Positions 8,901 to 19,136 of a stretch of 64,000 bases of DNA are shown piece after piece. Made by a program: the position numbers and the translations under genes. The notes below the pieces were generated by a model. It had not been told where the DNA came from. It saw only the letters and a list, made by a program, of their open reading frames with translations, and searched no databases. The stretch is from Knoellia sp. Soil729. GTDB lineage: Bacteria > Actinomycetota > Actinomycetes > Actinomycetales > Dermatophilaceae. The stretch is taken from the NCBI RefSeq assembly GCF_001427985.1, contig NZ_LMSA01000002.1:445397-509396 (forward strand). The letters run 5' to 3'. How positions within the stretch are numbered: position 1 is the stretch's first letter; every line of letters begins with the position of its first letter.

Positions 8901-9299
8901 TTACCAGATGTAGGCGAGGACTTCCCCACCCACACCCTTGCTAGCGGCCTGCCGGTCAGTGAGCAGACCGGACGACGTCGAGATGATGGCAACACCGAGT
9001 CCACCGAGAACCTTGGGCAGGTTGGTCGACTTGGCGTAGACGCGCAGTCCGGGCTTGGACACGCGACGGACACCGGCGATGGAGCGCTCGCGGTTGGGGC
9101 CGTACTTGAGGTTCACGGTCAAGGTCTGTCCGACCTCGGCGTCCTCGACGGTCCAACCGGCGATGTAACCCTCGGCCTCGAGGATCTCCGCGATGTGCGA
9201 CTTGAGCTTGCTGAAGGGCATGGCGACCGTGTCCTTGTGCGCCGAGTTGGCGTTCCGGACGCGGGTCAACATGTCCGCGATCGGGTCAGTCATTGTCAT
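8901..9299 (-). CDS. rpsH: 30S ribosomal protein S8
   Basis: A 132-residue S8 beginning [20 protein letters not shown], the standard start in actinobacteria, and ending [20 protein letters not shown]. It binds the central domain of 16S rRNA and in E. coli represses the spc operon; whether that control exists here is not visible. It is preceded by a 142-nt gap containing GTATGCCG and two small hairpins. Confidence 0.97.
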   Translation of the reverse strand: MTMTDPIADMLTRVRNANSAHKDTVAMPFSKLKSHIAEILEAEGYIAGWTVEDAEVGQTLTVNLKYGPNRERSIAGVRRVSKPGLRVYAKSTNLPKVLGGLGVAIISTSSGLLTDRQAASKGVGGEVLAYIW

Positions 9300-9441
9300 T
9301 GGGCTTCTCCGCCCTCTCTCACCGTGGTTTCGACCGGGGCTGCTGCTCCGGCTGACCTTCGATGTAGATGGTTTTGGGGTATGCCGCGTGTGCGGCGTGA
9401 TCCCGGCTGTGCCGGGACCGGGTTGGCTGGGTCAGCCGTGG
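9300..9441. other. rpsZ-rpsH intercistronic gap with small hairpins
   Basis: A 142-nt gap without a gene inside the spc cluster. It contains GTATGCCG at 9379-9386 and two short inverted repeats: GCCGC/GCGGC just after the octamer, and TCCCGG-CTGTG-CCGGGA around 9401-9417. No second long GTATGCCG arm is present, so it is a weaker relative of the hairpins at 6499, 22691, 28651 and 47458. Confidence 0.5.
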
Positions 9442-9627
9442 TCACCAGGACGACTTCGTCACACCGGGGAGCTCGCCACGGTGGGCCATCTCCCGCAGGC
9501 AGATCCGGCACAGGCCGAACTTGCGGTAGACGGAGTGGGGACGGCCGCAGCGCTGGCAGCGCGTGTAGCCGCGCACCTTGAACTTCGGCTTCTTGTTCGC
9601 CTTGTTGACAAGAGCGGTCTTGGCCAT
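9442..9627 (-). CDS. rpsZ: 30S ribosomal protein S14, zinc-binding type Z
   Basis: A 61-residue short S14. It carries the zinc ribbon [20 protein letters not shown] (two CxxC pairs), so this is the zinc-dependent C+ form of about 61 residues and not the 101-residue zinc-free paralog. It sits in the standard position between rplE and rpsH; rplE ends one base before it. Confidence 0.97.
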   Translation of the reverse strand: MAKTALVNKANKKPKFKVRGYTRCQRCGRPHSVYRKFGLCRICLREMAHRGELPGVTKSSW

Positions 9628-9628
9628 C

Positions 9629-10213
9629 TCAGTTCTCCTTGAACGGGAAGCCGAGCGCCTTGAGCAGCGCGCGTCCCTCGTCGTCGTTCGTCGCGGTGGT
9701 GACGATGGTGATGTCCATGCCCCGGACGCGGTCGATCTTGTCCTGGTCGATCTCGTGGAACATCGACTGCTCCGTGAGACCGAACGTGTAGTTGCCGCGG
9801 CCGTCGAACTGCTTCGGGCTCATGCCACGGAAGTCACGGATGCGGGGAAGCGCGACCGAGATGAGGCGGTCGAGGAACTCCCACATGCGGTCACCGCGCA
9901 GCGTGGTGTGCGTGCCGATCGGCATGCCCTCACGCAGCTTGAACTGGGCGATCGACTTGCGGGCCTTGGTGACGACCGGCTTCTGGCCGGTGATCGCCGT
10001 GAGGTCCCGGACCGCACCGTCGATGAGCTTGCTGTCCTTGGCCGCGTCGCCGACACCCATGTTCACGACGACCTTGACGACGCCGGGAACCTGCATGACG
10101 TTGGCGTAGCCGAACTGCTCGAGCAGGCCCGCACGGATCTCGTCCGCGTAGCGCTGCTTGAGCCGGGGCTTGACAGCGGTGGTTTCAGTCTGAGTACTCA
10201 TGGTCTGGCTCAC
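9629..10213 (-). CDS. rplE: 50S ribosomal protein L5
   Basis: A 194-residue L5, a 5S rRNA-binding protein that contacts the P-site tRNA. Family blocks are [40 protein letters not shown] and [20 protein letters not shown]. The GTG at 10213 overlaps the rplX stop (GTGA) and has AAGGA just upstream; an ATG at 10201 ([10 protein letters not shown]) is a reasonable alternative, since the first residues are not conserved. Confidence 0.96.
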   Translation of the reverse strand: MSQTMSTQTETTAVKPRLKQRYADEIRAGLLEQFGYANVMQVPGVVKVVVNMGVGDAAKDSKLIDGAVRDLTAITGQKPVVTKARKSIAQFKLREGMPIGTHTTLRGDRMWEFLDRLISVALPRIRDFRGMSPKQFDGRGNYTFGLTEQSMFHEIDQDKIDRVRGMDITIVTTATNDDEGRALLKALGFPFKEN

Positions 10214-10557
10214 AGGTCCTTGCCCGAGCGCACGCTGACGCGGGTACGGGTCGCCTTCTGGCGGCCGTCACGCTCAACGGTCTCGACGCGGGTCTTGGTG
10301 CGGGTCGGCTTCTTGTCCTCGGGGTCGACGACGGCCACGTTGCTCACGTGGATCGGCGACTCCTGGACGACGAGGCCACCGGTCTGGCTGCCGCGGGCAG
10401 TCTGCCCGGCCTTGGTGTGGCGGGTGACGCGGTTGACACCCTCGACGACGACGCGGTTCTTCTCGCGGTCGACGGAGATGACCTTGCCGGTCGAGCCCTT
10501 GTCCTTGCCGGCGAGCACCTGGACGGTGTCGCCCTTCTTGATGCCGAACTTGGCCAT
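10210..10557 (-). CDS. rplX: 50S ribosomal protein L24
   Basis: A 115-residue L24 with the N-terminal KOW motif [20 protein letters not shown] and [15 protein letters not shown], followed by the segment [20 protein letters not shown]. It is an early assembly initiator that binds the 5' region of 23S rRNA. It overlaps rplE by four bases and is one base from rplN. Confidence 0.97.
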   Translation of the reverse strand: MAKFGIKKGDTVQVLAGKDKGSTGKVISVDREKNRVVVEGVNRVTRHTKAGQTARGSQTGGLVVQESPIHVSNVAVVDPEDKKPTRTKTRVETVERDGRQKATRTRVSVRSGKDL

Positions 10558-10558
10558 G

Positions 10559-10927
10559 TCAGAGCACCTCCGGCGCCAGCGAGATGATCTTCATGAACTT
10601 CTTCTCACGCAGCTCGCGACCCACCGGGCCGAAGATGCGGGTTCCACGAGGGTCACCATCGGTCTTGAGCAGCACTGCTGCGTTCTCATCGAACTTGATG
10701 TAGGAACCGTCGGGACGACGGCGCTCCTTCTTGGTCCGGACGATGACCGCCTTGACGACATCGCCCTTCTTGACGTTGCCACCGGGGATGGCGTCCTTCA
10801 CGGTGGCGACGATCGTGTCGCCGATACCGGCATACCGGCGACCCGAGCCACCGAGAACACGGATGCACAGGATCTCCTTGGCACCGGTGTTGTCGGCGAC
10901 GCGTACTCGCGACTCCTGCTGGATCAC
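10559..10927 (-). CDS. rplN: 50S ribosomal protein L14
   Basis: A 122-residue L14 of standard length: [20 protein letters not shown] at the start, [20 protein letters not shown], and [16 protein letters not shown] at the end. It lies at the subunit interface. The RRYAGIGDT segment is encoded with TAT-GCC-GGT, producing a GTATGCCG octamer. An 82-nt gap separates it from rpsQ. Confidence 0.97.
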   Translation of the reverse strand: MIQQESRVRVADNTGAKEILCIRVLGGSGRRYAGIGDTIVATVKDAIPGGNVKKGDVVKAVIVRTKKERRRPDGSYIKFDENAAVLLKTDGDPRGTRIFGPVGRELREKKFMKIISLAPEVL

Positions 10928-11009
10928 TTATCTGTCTCCTATACGTCGTGCTGGTTCTCTGCGTTGCCCCGGACGAGCCGGCAGCGGCAGAGCCTGGCCG
11001 AACTGGGCT

Positions 11010-11315
11010 TTACTTGGCCTTTTCGAGGATCTCGACCACGCGCCAGCGCTTGGTCGCCGAGAGCGGGCGGGTCTCCATGATGAGGACGCGGTCGCCGATG
11101 CCGGCACCGTTCTCCTCGTCGTGCGCCTTGACCTTGCTGGAGCGACGAAGCACCTTGCCGTACAGCGCGTGCTTCACGCGGTCCTCGACCTCGACGACAA
11201 CGGTCTTGTCCATCTTGTCGCTGACCACGTAGCCCTGGCGGGTCTTGCGGTAGTTCCGGGCAGCGGTCTCAGCGGCCTGGGTGTGCATGGTCTCGTCCTT
11301 CACGTTCTCACTCAC
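11010..11315 (-). CDS. rpsQ: 30S ribosomal protein S17
   Basis: A 101-residue S17. After a short actinobacterial N-terminal extension the family core reads [20 protein letters not shown], then [20 protein letters not shown] and [20 protein letters not shown]. It binds 16S rRNA helices in the 5' domain. Its start overlaps the rpmC stop by four bases. Confidence 0.97.
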   Translation of the reverse strand: MSENVKDETMHTQAAETAARNYRKTRQGYVVSDKMDKTVVVEVEDRVKHALYGKVLRRSSKVKAHDEENGAGIGDRVLIMETRPLSATKRWRVVEILEKAK

Positions 11316-11560
11316 TTGCTGTCCTCCGACGTGGCCGGGGCGGACCCGATGCCGAGCTCACGCTCGCGCATCTCGGTGTAGATCCGGGCAATGTCCTTGC
11401 GAACGGCGCGCAGCCGACCGTGGTTGTCGAGCTGTCCGGTGGCGGACTGGAACCGCAGGTTGAACAGCTCCTCCTTGGCCTTGCGCAGCTCGTCGACGAG
11501 CTTGTCGTCGTCGAACCCACGCAGCTCGTTGGAGATCAGGTCCTTGGAACCGATAGCCAT
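11312..11560 (-). CDS. rpmC: 50S ribosomal protein L29
   Basis: An 82-residue L29, a two-helix protein near the peptide exit tunnel: [20 protein letters not shown] followed by [20 protein letters not shown] and the conserved [10 protein letters not shown]. The C-terminal tail after residue 65 is a short extension. Start and stop overlap its neighbours rplP and rpsQ, so it is tightly coupled. Confidence 0.97.
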   Translation of the reverse strand: MAIGSKDLISNELRGFDDDKLVDELRKAKEELFNLRFQSATGQLDNHGRLRAVRKDIARIYTEMRERELGIGSAPATSEDSK

Positions 11561-11979
11561 CAGAAGTCACCACCTTCACGCTGGACGAAGCGGCACTTCA
11601 TCGGCAGCTTGTGCATGGCCAGGCGCATGGCTTCACGCGCGACCTCTTCGGACACACCGGAGATCTCGAACATGATGCGTCCGGGCTTGACGTTGGCGAT
11701 CCACCACTCGGGCGAACCCTTACCGGAACCCATGCGGGTCTCAGCCGGCTTCTTGGTCAGCGGGCGGTCGGGGTAGATGTTGATCCACACCTTCCCACCA
11801 CGCTTCATGTAGCGGGTCATCGCAATACGAGCGGACTCGATCTGGCGGTTGGTGACATAGGCCGGCTCGAGAGCCTGGAGGCCGTAGTCACCGAACGCGA
11901 TGACCGTCCCACCCTTGGCAGCGCCGGAACGACCCGGGTGGTGCTGCTTGCGGTGCTTGACGCGACGGGGAATCAACAT
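11560..11979 (-). CDS. rplP: 50S ribosomal protein L16
   Basis: A 139-residue L16 that contacts the A-site tRNA elbow. Signatures are [39 protein letters not shown], and the substrate-loop region [20 protein letters not shown]. It overlaps both neighbours by one base. Confidence 0.97.
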   Translation of the reverse strand: MLIPRRVKHRKQHHPGRSGAAKGGTVIAFGDYGLQALEPAYVTNRQIESARIAMTRYMKRGGKVWINIYPDRPLTKKPAETRMGSGKGSPEWWIANVKPGRIMFEISGVSEEVAREAMRLAMHKLPMKCRFVQREGGDF

Positions 11980-12806
11980 CAGCTGGACGCTCCCTCGGTG
12001 GTCGTCGCCGCGGCCGGAGCCTCGGCGGTGGCGACCTCGGCCTGCGGGGCGGACGCCTGAGGTGCGTCGGTGCGGTCGCGGCGGGCGCGAGCCGGACGGT
12101 CAGCACCGTCGCGGCGCGGGCCACGGCCCTGACGCGGCGCGGTCGCCTGCTGGGCAGCGAGCTCACGAGCGGTGAGGTCACCCTTGTAGATCCAGACCTT
12201 CACGCCGATGCGGCCGAAGGTGGTGCGGGCCTCGTAGAAGCCCACGTCGATGTTCGCGCGAAGGGTGTGCAGCGGCACGCGACCCTCGCGGTAGAACTCG
12301 GTGCGGGACATCTCGGCGCCGCCGAGACGGCCGGAGACCTGGACGCGGATGCCCTTGGCACCGGCGCGGGTCGCCGACTGCATGCTCTTGCGCATGGCCC
12401 GACGGAACGAGACACGGGCAGAGAGCTGCTCGGCCACGCCCTGGGCGACGAGCTGCGCGTCGGTCTCGGGGTTCTTGACCTCGAGGATGTTCAGCTGCAC
12501 CTGCTTGCCCGTGAGCTTCTCGAGCTCGCCGCGAATGCGGTCGGCCTCGGCGCCACGGCGACCGATGACGATGCCCGGACGTGCGGTGTGGATGTCCACG
12601 CGCACACGGTCACGGGTGCGCTCGATCTCGACCTTGGAGATGCCCGCTCGCTCCATGCCCTCGGACATGAGCTTGCGGATGGCAACGTCTTCCTTGACGT
12701 AGTCGCGGTAGCGCTGACCCTCCTTGGTGGAGTCGGCGAACCAGCGGCTGCGGTGCTCGGACGTGATACCCAGACGGAAGCCGTGCGGGTTGACCTTCTG
12801 ACCCAT
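11979..12806 (-). CDS. rpsC: 30S ribosomal protein S3
   Basis: A 275-residue S3. The N-terminal [20 protein letters not shown] and the KH domain with [20 protein letters not shown] are clear, followed by [20 protein letters not shown]. The last 60 residues are an Ala/Arg-rich tail ([20 protein letters not shown] and beyond) typical of actinobacterial S3. It lines the mRNA entry tunnel and contributes to helicase activity. Confidence 0.97.
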   Translation of the reverse strand: MGQKVNPHGFRLGITSEHRSRWFADSTKEGQRYRDYVKEDVAIRKLMSEGMERAGISKVEIERTRDRVRVDIHTARPGIVIGRRGAEADRIRGELEKLTGKQVQLNILEVKNPETDAQLVAQGVAEQLSARVSFRRAMRKSMQSATRAGAKGIRVQVSGRLGGAEMSRTEFYREGRVPLHTLRANIDVGFYEARTTFGRIGVKVWIYKGDLTARELAAQQATAPRQGRGPRRDGADRPARARRDRTDAPQASAPQAEVATAEAPAAATTTEGASS

Positions 12807-12808
12807 CT

Positions 12809-13216
12809 TCAGCGGCCTCCCTTCGAGTTGTTTGCGCGCTTGGGTGCGACGACCACGGTGATGTGGCTCGTGCGCTTGTTGATGCGCGAGGCGCGGCCCT
12901 GCGCACGCGGACGGAAGCGCTTCATCGTCGCGCCCTCGTCAACGTAGGCGGACGTGATGACGAGCTCCTGCTCGTCGAAGCGCTCGGCGGTCTTGTCGGC
13001 CTTGACCCGCGCGTTGGCGATGGCGCTCTCGAGCACCTTGAGGATCGGGTCCGACGCACCCTGCGGGGCGAAGCGCAGCGTGGCGATGGCCTCGCTGGCG
13101 TTCTTGCCGCGGATGAGGTCGATGACTCGACGCGCCTTCTGCGGGGTCACCCGGACGTGGCGGGCCTGGGCCCGCGCCTCCAGGGTGACGGCGGTGGTTT
13201 CGGTCGTGGTGGCCAT
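12809..13216 (-). CDS. rplV: 50S ribosomal protein L22
   Basis: A 135-residue L22. [20 protein letters not shown] is the N-terminal family block, and the long beta hairpin reaching into the exit tunnel is represented by [20 protein letters not shown] and SHITVVV. No insertion or deletion typical of macrolide resistance is obvious in that loop. It touches rpsS upstream by one base. Confidence 0.97.
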   Translation of the reverse strand: MATTTETTAVTLEARAQARHVRVTPQKARRVIDLIRGKNASEAIATLRFAPQGASDPILKVLESAIANARVKADKTAERFDEQELVITSAYVDEGATMKRFRPRAQGRASRINKRTSHITVVVAPKRANNSKGGR

Positions 13217-13497
13217 CAGCGGCGCCGGCCCTTCTTGTCGTCCTTCACGTGCCCCTTGAAGGTGCGCGTGGGTGCGAACTCGCCGAGCTTGTGGCCGACC
13301 ATCGACTCGGTGACGAACACCGGGACGTGCTTGCGGCCGTCGTGGACGGCGAGGGTGTGGCCGAGCATGTCCGGGCTGATGACCGAACGGCGCGACCAGG
13401 TCTTGATGACGTTCTTGGTGCCCGCTTCGTTCTGGACGTCCACCTTCTTCTGAAGGTGGTCGTCGATGAAGGGGCCCTTCTTCAAGCTACGAGGCAT
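13216..13497 (-). CDS. rpsS: 30S ribosomal protein S19
   Basis: A 93-residue S19: [40 protein letters not shown] and [20 protein letters not shown] are all diagnostic. It forms a complex with S13 in the head of the small subunit. There is a 17-nt gap to rplB. Confidence 0.97.
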   Translation of the reverse strand: MPRSLKKGPFIDDHLQKKVDVQNEAGTKNVIKTWSRRSVISPDMLGHTLAVHDGRKHVPVFVTESMVGHKLGEFAPTRTFKGHVKDDKKGRRR

Positions 13498-13514
13498 GTG
13501 TCAATGGCTCCTTG

Positions 13515-14351
<837 letters not shown>

Positions 14352-14382
14352 GTCGTGTTTCCTTAAGTTCCTCAGTCGTCTC

Positions 14383-14691
14383 TCAGGCGCCAGCGCTGCC
14401 GAAGATGTCGATCGTGCCCTCGCGGAGGGTGACGATCGCGCGCTTGGTGTCCTTGCGCTTGCCCAGGCCGAAGCGGGTGCGCCGGGTCTTGCCCTGACGG
14501 TTCAACGTGTGGACCGAGTCGACCTTGACGCCGAAGATCTCCTCGACGGCAATCCTGATCTCGGTCTTGTTCGAGCGGGGGTCCACCAGGAAGGTGTACT
14601 TGCCCTGGTCGAGCAGTCCGTAGGACTTCTCGGAGACCACCGGCGCCAGCAGGATGTCGCGCGGGTTCTTGCCCAATGTTGACGAGCTCAC
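14383..14691 (-). CDS. rplW: 50S ribosomal protein L23
   Basis: A 102-residue L23 at the exit tunnel, the docking site for trigger factor and SRP. The core shows [40 protein letters not shown] and [20 protein letters not shown]. The start overlaps the rplD stop by four bases. Confidence 0.97.
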   Translation of the reverse strand: MSSSTLGKNPRDILLAPVVSEKSYGLLDQGKYTFLVDPRSNKTEIRIAVEEIFGVKVDSVHTLNRQGKTRRTRFGLGKRKDTKRAIVTLREGTIDIFGSAGA

Positions 14692-15686
14692 TTCTGCTCC
14701 TCCTCGGAGTCCTCAGCGACCTGCTGGGCCGCTTCGCCACCGGCCGGGACGAACCCGGCGGCCTTGGCTGCGTCCGCGGTGCGGAACCAGACCTCGGCCT
14801 CGGTCGCGTCGTACCAGCGTGAACCGGGCACGTGGTACTTCATCGAGTCCTTGTTGCCCTTGACCTCGAAGCCCGCGGGAGCGGAGCCGTCCTCGAGGGC
14901 AGCGGAGCTGTCGGCGCCGAAGCCACCGTCGGTGTCCGCGGCGTCCTCGGTGTCGACGAGCGCGACCGGCGTGTCGGCCTTGGCGGGCTTGTCCGCCTTG
15001 GGGGCCTTCTGTGCCTTCTTCGCCTCGGCCGGCTTCTCGGCGGCGGCCTCGACGATGGTGACCTCGACGTCAGCGGTCTTGACCTTGGCGACGGGCCCGG
15101 CGACGAACGCGTCGAAGGCGGCCTGCGTGAAGACCACGTCGTCGGCGCACAGCACGTCGTAGGTGTTGAGCTGGTCGGCGACGATGACGTGGAGGTTGTC
15201 CAGGTTGCGCACCGACTTCATCGACACGATGTCGCTGCGGTCGAGGACGACGAGCATGTTCTTGCGCTCGGTCAGGCCTGCGAGCAGCGAGATGGCTTCC
15301 TTGGTCGAGGGAACCTCACCCGTGACGAGCGAGGCCACGACGTGGATGCGGCCGTGACGAGCCCGGTCCGAGAGGGCGCCGCGCAGGGCAGCAGCCTTCA
15401 TCTTCTTCGGGGTGCGCTGCGAGTAGTCGCGAGGGGTCGGCCCGTGGACGACGCCACCACCGGTCCAGTGCGGCGCGCGGGTCGAGCCCGCACGGGCACG
15501 ACCGGTGCCCTTCTGGCGGTGCGGCTTGCGACCGCCACCGCGGACCTCGCCGCGGGTCTTGGTCGAGTGCGTGCCCTGGCGCGCCGCAGCGAGCTGGGCG
15601 ACGACGACCTGGTGGATCAGCGGGACGTTGGTCTGCACGTCGAAGATCTCGGCGGGCAGCTCGACGTTCACGGTGTTCGTGGCCAT
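14688..15686 (-). CDS. rplD: 50S ribosomal protein L4 with long C-terminal extension
   Basis: The first ~210 residues are a normal L4: [20 protein letters not shown] in the tunnel loop and [20 protein letters not shown] in the globular part. A further ~120 residues follow: an Ala/Lys/Pro-rich linker, an acidic stretch ([17 protein letters not shown]), then a compact module [20 protein letters not shown] and [20 protein letters not shown], and an acidic tail. The module resembles the small GNxxSxxYHxPG domain found at the ends of other bacterial proteins. At 332 residues it is well above the usual 205-220. I prefer the ATG at 15686; a GTG at 15695 overlaps the rplC stop. Confidence 0.95.
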   Translation of the reverse strand: MATNTVNVELPAEIFDVQTNVPLIHQVVVAQLAAARQGTHSTKTRGEVRGGGRKPHRQKGTGRARAGSTRAPHWTGGGVVHGPTPRDYSQRTPKKMKAAALRGALSDRARHGRIHVVASLVTGEVPSTKEAISLLAGLTERKNMLVVLDRSDIVSMKSVRNLDNLHVIVADQLNTYDVLCADDVVFTQAAFDAFVAGPVAKVKTADVEVTIVEAAAEKPAEAKKAQKAPKADKPAKADTPVALVDTEDAADTDGGFGADSSAALEDGSAPAGFEVKGNKDSMKYHVPGSRWYDATEAEVWFRTADAAKAAGFVPAGGEAAQQVAEDSEEEQK

Positions 15687-15691
15687 GGAGG

Positions 15692-16348
15692 TCACGCTCC
15701 CTTCACGGCGTTGCGGACGAGCACGACCGCGCCGCGGGGACCGGGAACGGCGCCCTTGACGAGCAGCAGTCCCTTGTCGGCGTCGACGGCGTGGATCGTG
15801 AGGTTCTGGGTGGTCTGGCGCACGCCACCCATGCGGCCGGCCATGCGCATGCCCTTGAAGACACGACCCGGGGTGGCGCAGCCACCGATCGAGCCCGGCT
15901 TGCGGTGGTTCTTGTGCGCACCGTGGGAGGAGGAGACGCCGTGGAAGCCGTGACGCTTCATGACACCGGCGAAGCCCTTGCCCTTGGTGGTGGCGGAGAC
16001 GTCGACGGCCTGTCCGGCCTCGAACGTCCCGGCGGTGAGCTCCTGGCCCAGCGAGTACTCGCCGGCGTCCGCGGTGCGGAGCTCGACGAGGTGGCGGCGC
16101 GGCGTGACGCCCGCCTTCTCGAAGTGGCCGGTGAGCGGCTTGGTCACCTTGCGCGGGTCGATCGCGCCGAACGCGATCTGCACCGCGGCGTAGCCGTCGG
16201 TCTCGGCGTTGCGGACCTGCGTCACGACGCAGGGTCCGGCCTCGATGACGGTGACGGGGACGAGCCGGTTGTCGGCGTCCCACACCTGGGTCATGCCGAG
16301 CTTCTTGCCCAGCACGCCCTTCACGGTCTTGGTTGCAATGTCAGTCAT
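15692..16348 (-). CDS. rplC: 50S ribosomal protein L3
   Basis: A 218-residue L3, an early assembly protein near the peptidyl transferase centre. Blocks include [20 protein letters not shown], the central loop [20 protein letters not shown], and [20 protein letters not shown]. An 11-base-class gap (10 nt) separates it from rpsJ. Confidence 0.97.
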   Translation of the reverse strand: MTDIATKTVKGVLGKKLGMTQVWDADNRLVPVTVIEAGPCVVTQVRNAETDGYAAVQIAFGAIDPRKVTKPLTGHFEKAGVTPRRHLVELRTADAGEYSLGQELTAGTFEAGQAVDVSATTKGKGFAGVMKRHGFHGVSSSHGAHKNHRKPGSIGGCATPGRVFKGMRMAGRMGGVRQTTQNLTIHAVDADKGLLLVKGAVPGPRGAVVLVRNAVKGA

Positions 16349-16358
16349 CTGTCAACCC

Positions 16359-16667
16359 TCAGAGCTTGATCTCGATGTTGACGTCAGCCGGCAGGTCGAG
16401 ACGCATCAACGAGTCGACGGCCTTGGGCGTCGGGTCGATGATGTCGATGAGGCGCTTGTGCGTGCGCATCTCGAAGTGCTCGCGGCTGTCCTTGTACTTG
16501 TGCGGCGAACGGATGACCACGAAGACGTTCTTCTCCGTGGGCAGCGGCACAGGGCCGACCACCGTTGCGCCGGCACGGGTCACCGTGTCGACGATCTTCC
16601 GCGCCGAGTTGTCGATGACCTCGTGGTCATACGACTTCAAGCGGATGCGGATCTTCTGTCCCGCCAT
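16359..16667 (-). CDS. rpsJ: 30S ribosomal protein S10 / NusE
   Basis: A 102-residue S10: [40 protein letters not shown] and [20 protein letters not shown] are diagnostic. It is first in the S10 cluster, and through its NusE role it also joins NusG (48026-48940) in transcription-translation coupling. The promoter should lie in the 396-bp region upstream. Confidence 0.98.
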   Translation of the reverse strand: MAGQKIRIRLKSYDHEVIDNSARKIVDTVTRAGATVVGPVPLPTEKNVFVVIRSPHKYKDSREHFEMRTHKRLIDIIDPTPKAVDSLMRLDLPADVNIEIKL

Positions 16668-17063
16668 CTTGGCTTCCGTCTCTCTCTCGCCGTCTTCTTA
16701 CTTCTGTCAATGTGCCGGTCCCGGCTCCGACCCCCGAGGTCGGGCGTGTCGCGCCCGCTCCGCGGCCCGACGGCATACGCGATCTCTGCGTGGAACCGTC
16801 GGATGGATCGTTTCCCCGGAATCCGGGGGCTGCTCGCACCTGCTGTGTGTCGCCCCGGCCGAACCGGTTCGATGTGTTCTCACAGTCAGGGGGCTAGGTC
16901 GGAACCCTTCGAGTGGTCGAAGCATCACGTCCTGCACCAAGCAACCCAGCAAGTGTGCCAGAGGCGGGGGTGACCTACCAAATCGGGACGGGGGCGGACG
17001 GCATACCGGCGCCGGTGGCGCGTCGCTGCGACCCGGGCTGCCGCGCTCCGTCAGCCCGGAACG
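16668..17063. other. Upstream region of the S10 operon
   Basis: A 396-bp gene-free stretch between rpsJ and the YihY gene. It should contain the S10 promoter and leader, but I could not fix a -35/-10 pair with good spacing. Visible elements on the minus strand are an inverted repeat CTTCGA-CCAC-TCGAAG near 16908-16923 and GTATGCCG octamers at 16771-16778 and 16999-17006. The YihY transcript must also end here, since that gene stops at 17064. Confidence 0.5.
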
Positions 17064-18158
17064 TCAGTCCTTCGAGCCGTCGTCGCCCGCTCCCCCGCCG
17101 TCGGCGTGTGCAACCGCACTCTCCCTCAGCCGTCGGCCCTGCGCCACCCGCTCCTCCTCCTTGCGCGCCCGCTTGCGCGACCCGGAGTCGTCCCGTGGCG
17201 GCAGCTGGAGCGTCTCCTCCGCCTCGATGCCGGCCTGGAGCTGCCGCGAGCGCTCGAGCTCGGCGTCGACCTCGGCCCCGAAGAGCAGCGCGAGGTTGGT
17301 GATCCACAGCCAGAGGAGGAAGACGATGACCCCGGCCAGGGAGCCGTAGGTCTTGTTGTAGGAACCGAAGTTCGCGACATAGAGCCCGAAGAGCAGCGAG
17401 GCGAGCACCCAGACGACGATCGCGACCACGGCTCCGATGCTCACCCACCGGAACTTCGGCTGCTTCACGTTGGGGGTGGCGTGGTAGAGCATCGCGACGA
17501 GCAGGACCACGACGAGGAGCAGGACGGGCCACTTCGCGATGCTCCAGACGGTCACCGCCGTGGAGCCGAGCCCGATCGTTTTCCCCACCGTCTCGGCCAC
17601 GGGTCCGCTGACGACGAGCCCGACGAGGACCAGGCCCACGAGGACGATGCCGACGAGCGTGAGGAGGAGCTGGAGCGGACGGAGCTTCCAGAACGGGCGG
17701 CCCTCGTCGATCTCGTAGATCCGGTTGCTCGCGCGGCCGAAGGCACCGACGTAGCCCGAGGCCGACCAGAGCGCGCCCAGGACACCGGCGAGCAGGGCGA
17801 ACCCGGCCGAGCTGGTCTGGGTCATCTGCTTGATCGGACCCTCGAGCTGGTTGGCGACGTCGGACTGGCCGAGGTCGCGCACCATGCCGAGCAGAGTCTG
17901 CGTCGTCGACTCCCCCTGCCCGAAGAGCCCGAGCAGCGAGACCAGCGCCAGCAGCGCCGGGAACAACGCCAGCACGGAGTAGTAGGTCAGCGCGGCAGCG
18001 AGGTCGGTGCAGTGGTCGGAGCTGAACTCCGCCCACGCGCGCTTGGCGGTGTAGCGCCAGGAGGGCTTGGTGATGTCACCCGGCGAGTCGGGCTTCGCCG
18101 CCGAGTCTGCAGGCGGTGCCGTCCGGGCCTTCGTCGTGCTCTTCTGCTCGTGTGCCAT
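17064..18158 (-). CDS. YihY/BrkB-family inner-membrane protein
   Basis: A 364-residue membrane protein. After a Lys/Ala/Pro-rich cytoplasmic N-terminus the family block CTDLAAALTYYSVLALFPAL starts the first of about six helices. WSASGYVGAFGRASNRIYEI, and FGSYNKTYGSLAGVIVFLLW near residue 290 with LALLFGAEVDAELER after it, are highly characteristic. The C-terminus is charged (KRARKEEERVAQGRRLRE). The molecular function of the family is not established, and old annotations as RNase BN are wrong. The ATG at 18158 is preferred; an ATG at 18203 would add 15 residues. Confidence 0.88.
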   Translation of the reverse strand: MAHEQKSTTKARTAPPADSAAKPDSPGDITKPSWRYTAKRAWAEFSSDHCTDLAAALTYYSVLALFPALLALVSLLGLFGQGESTTQTLLGMVRDLGQSDVANQLEGPIKQMTQTSSAGFALLAGVLGALWSASGYVGAFGRASNRIYEIDEGRPFWKLRPLQLLLTLVGIVLVGLVLVGLVVSGPVAETVGKTIGLGSTAVTVWSIAKWPVLLLVVVLLVAMLYHATPNVKQPKFRWVSIGAVVAIVVWVLASLLFGLYVANFGSYNKTYGSLAGVIVFLLWLWITNLALLFGAEVDAELERSRQLQAGIEAEETLQLPPRDDSGSRKRARKEEERVAQGRRLRESAVAHADGGGAGDDGSKD

Positions 18159-18215
18159 GGGCACCTGATACCCGCCACCGGCAGCGGCATGCGCCGGGAC
18201 CATGACCTGGACCGG

Positions 18216-18254
18216 CAGGAGCCCCCGCGGGTCCCTGTCCCGCGGGGGCTCCTG
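18216..18254 (-). terminator. Hairpin terminator after secreted protein gene
   Basis: A perfect 16-bp inverted repeat (arms CAGGAGCCCCCGCGGG and its complement, 7-nt loop), 18 nt past the stop at 18272. No strong T-run follows, as is usual in high-GC actinobacteria. It separates this gene from the YihY gene. Confidence 0.75.
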
Positions 18255-18271
18255 CGTGCATGAGCCTGCGG

Positions 18272-18874
18272 TCAGCGAGGCCCTCCCCCGAGCACACCGG
18301 CGTCGAACGCCTTGAGCACCGACGCCTTGTCGGCCTCGGTGAGCGTGCCGTCCTTCACCGCCGTGTCGAGACGCTGTGACATCGCCGTGCGGTGCTCGGC
18401 CTCGCGGGCGCTCTCGAGCGTGTCGAGGGCAGTGGTGACCTTGCTCGCGGAGACGCCCAGCTCCTTGGCCAGGGCCGTGACGTATGCCGTCCGGCGGGCT
18501 TCGCGGTCCGCCTCGGTGGGCGTGGCGCCCTCCGTCGGCGGCTGTGTGGGCCGGTTGGCCTCACGCACCGTCGTGATCGCCGCCTGAACCGTGGCCTCGT
18601 CGAGGCCGAGCGCCGTGGCCAACGCGGCGGCGTCGGCGCCCTTCATCCCACCCGGCCCGTGACCGGGTCCACCGGGTCCACCACGGTCACCGGGAGCGCC
18701 GGCGGTGGTGCCGCCGGGAGTGGTGGTGCCGGGCTGCTGCGCCGAGGCTGACGAGCTCGGACTCGGGGTGGGCGTGCTCTCGGCGAGCGCGGCGTTGGCA
18801 CCGAAGCCGGCGAGCGTCACGGCGGTCGCGCCGGCCACACCGGCCAGTGCGGACGTGATGGTGATCCTGGGCAT
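18272..18874 (-). CDS. Secreted hypothetical protein
   Basis: A 200-residue protein. The N-terminus is a Sec signal peptide (ALAGVAGATAVTLAGFGANA, cleavage likely after ANA-ALA near residue 31), followed by a Ser/Thr/Pro/Gly-rich linker to about residue 80. The remaining 120 residues are helical and charged, with two similar helix-turn-like units: AAALATALGLDEATVQAAIT and VTALAKELGVSASKVTTALD. The role is unknown; small repeats of this LGV/LGL-xxA(T/S)(T/K)V type occur in other actinobacterial exported proteins. It lies alone, in the same direction as tuf. Confidence 0.8.
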   Translation of the reverse strand: MPRITITSALAGVAGATAVTLAGFGANAALAESTPTPSPSSSASAQQPGTTTPGGTTAGAPGDRGGPGGPGHGPGGMKGADAAALATALGLDEATVQAAITTVREANRPTQPPTEGATPTEADREARRTAYVTALAKELGVSASKVTTALDTLESAREAEHRTAMSQRLDTAVKDGTLTEADKASVLKAFDAGVLGGGPR

Positions 18875-19032
18875 GAGGGGTGTCCTCTCGTCTCAAGCCG
18901 ACCCGGAGTGGTCGACCTGTTCGCTCAAGACTGGGCCGTCGGTCTGTCGCGAGCCCATGGCCGACCTGTCACTCACCTGTGTGGCCAGCAGTGCCGGCCC
19001 CGGGCACGTGGACGGACCACCGAGGACGTGCG

Positions 19033-19069
19033 GAAGGGCCCCGCCTGCACGAAGCAGACGGGGCCCTTC
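19033..19069 (-). terminator. Terminator downstream of tuf
   Basis: Inverted repeat with 11-bp arms (GAAGGGCCCCG/CGGGGCCCTTC) extended by an inner CTGC/GCAG pair across a bulge. It lies 68 nt beyond the tuf stop on the minus strand. It probably ends the str operon transcript. Confidence 0.75.
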
Positions 19070-19136
19070 TCGAGTGCGTCAGGAACGCAGTAGTCGGTCG
19101 ATCAAGCTCGCCCGACGACGACGACGTCGTCGACTG

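Noticed and set aside
16668..17063. A specific S10 operon promoter
   Set aside because: Several TTG-containing -35 candidates exist on the minus strand, but none has a fitting -10 at 16-18 bp, so no site is annotated.
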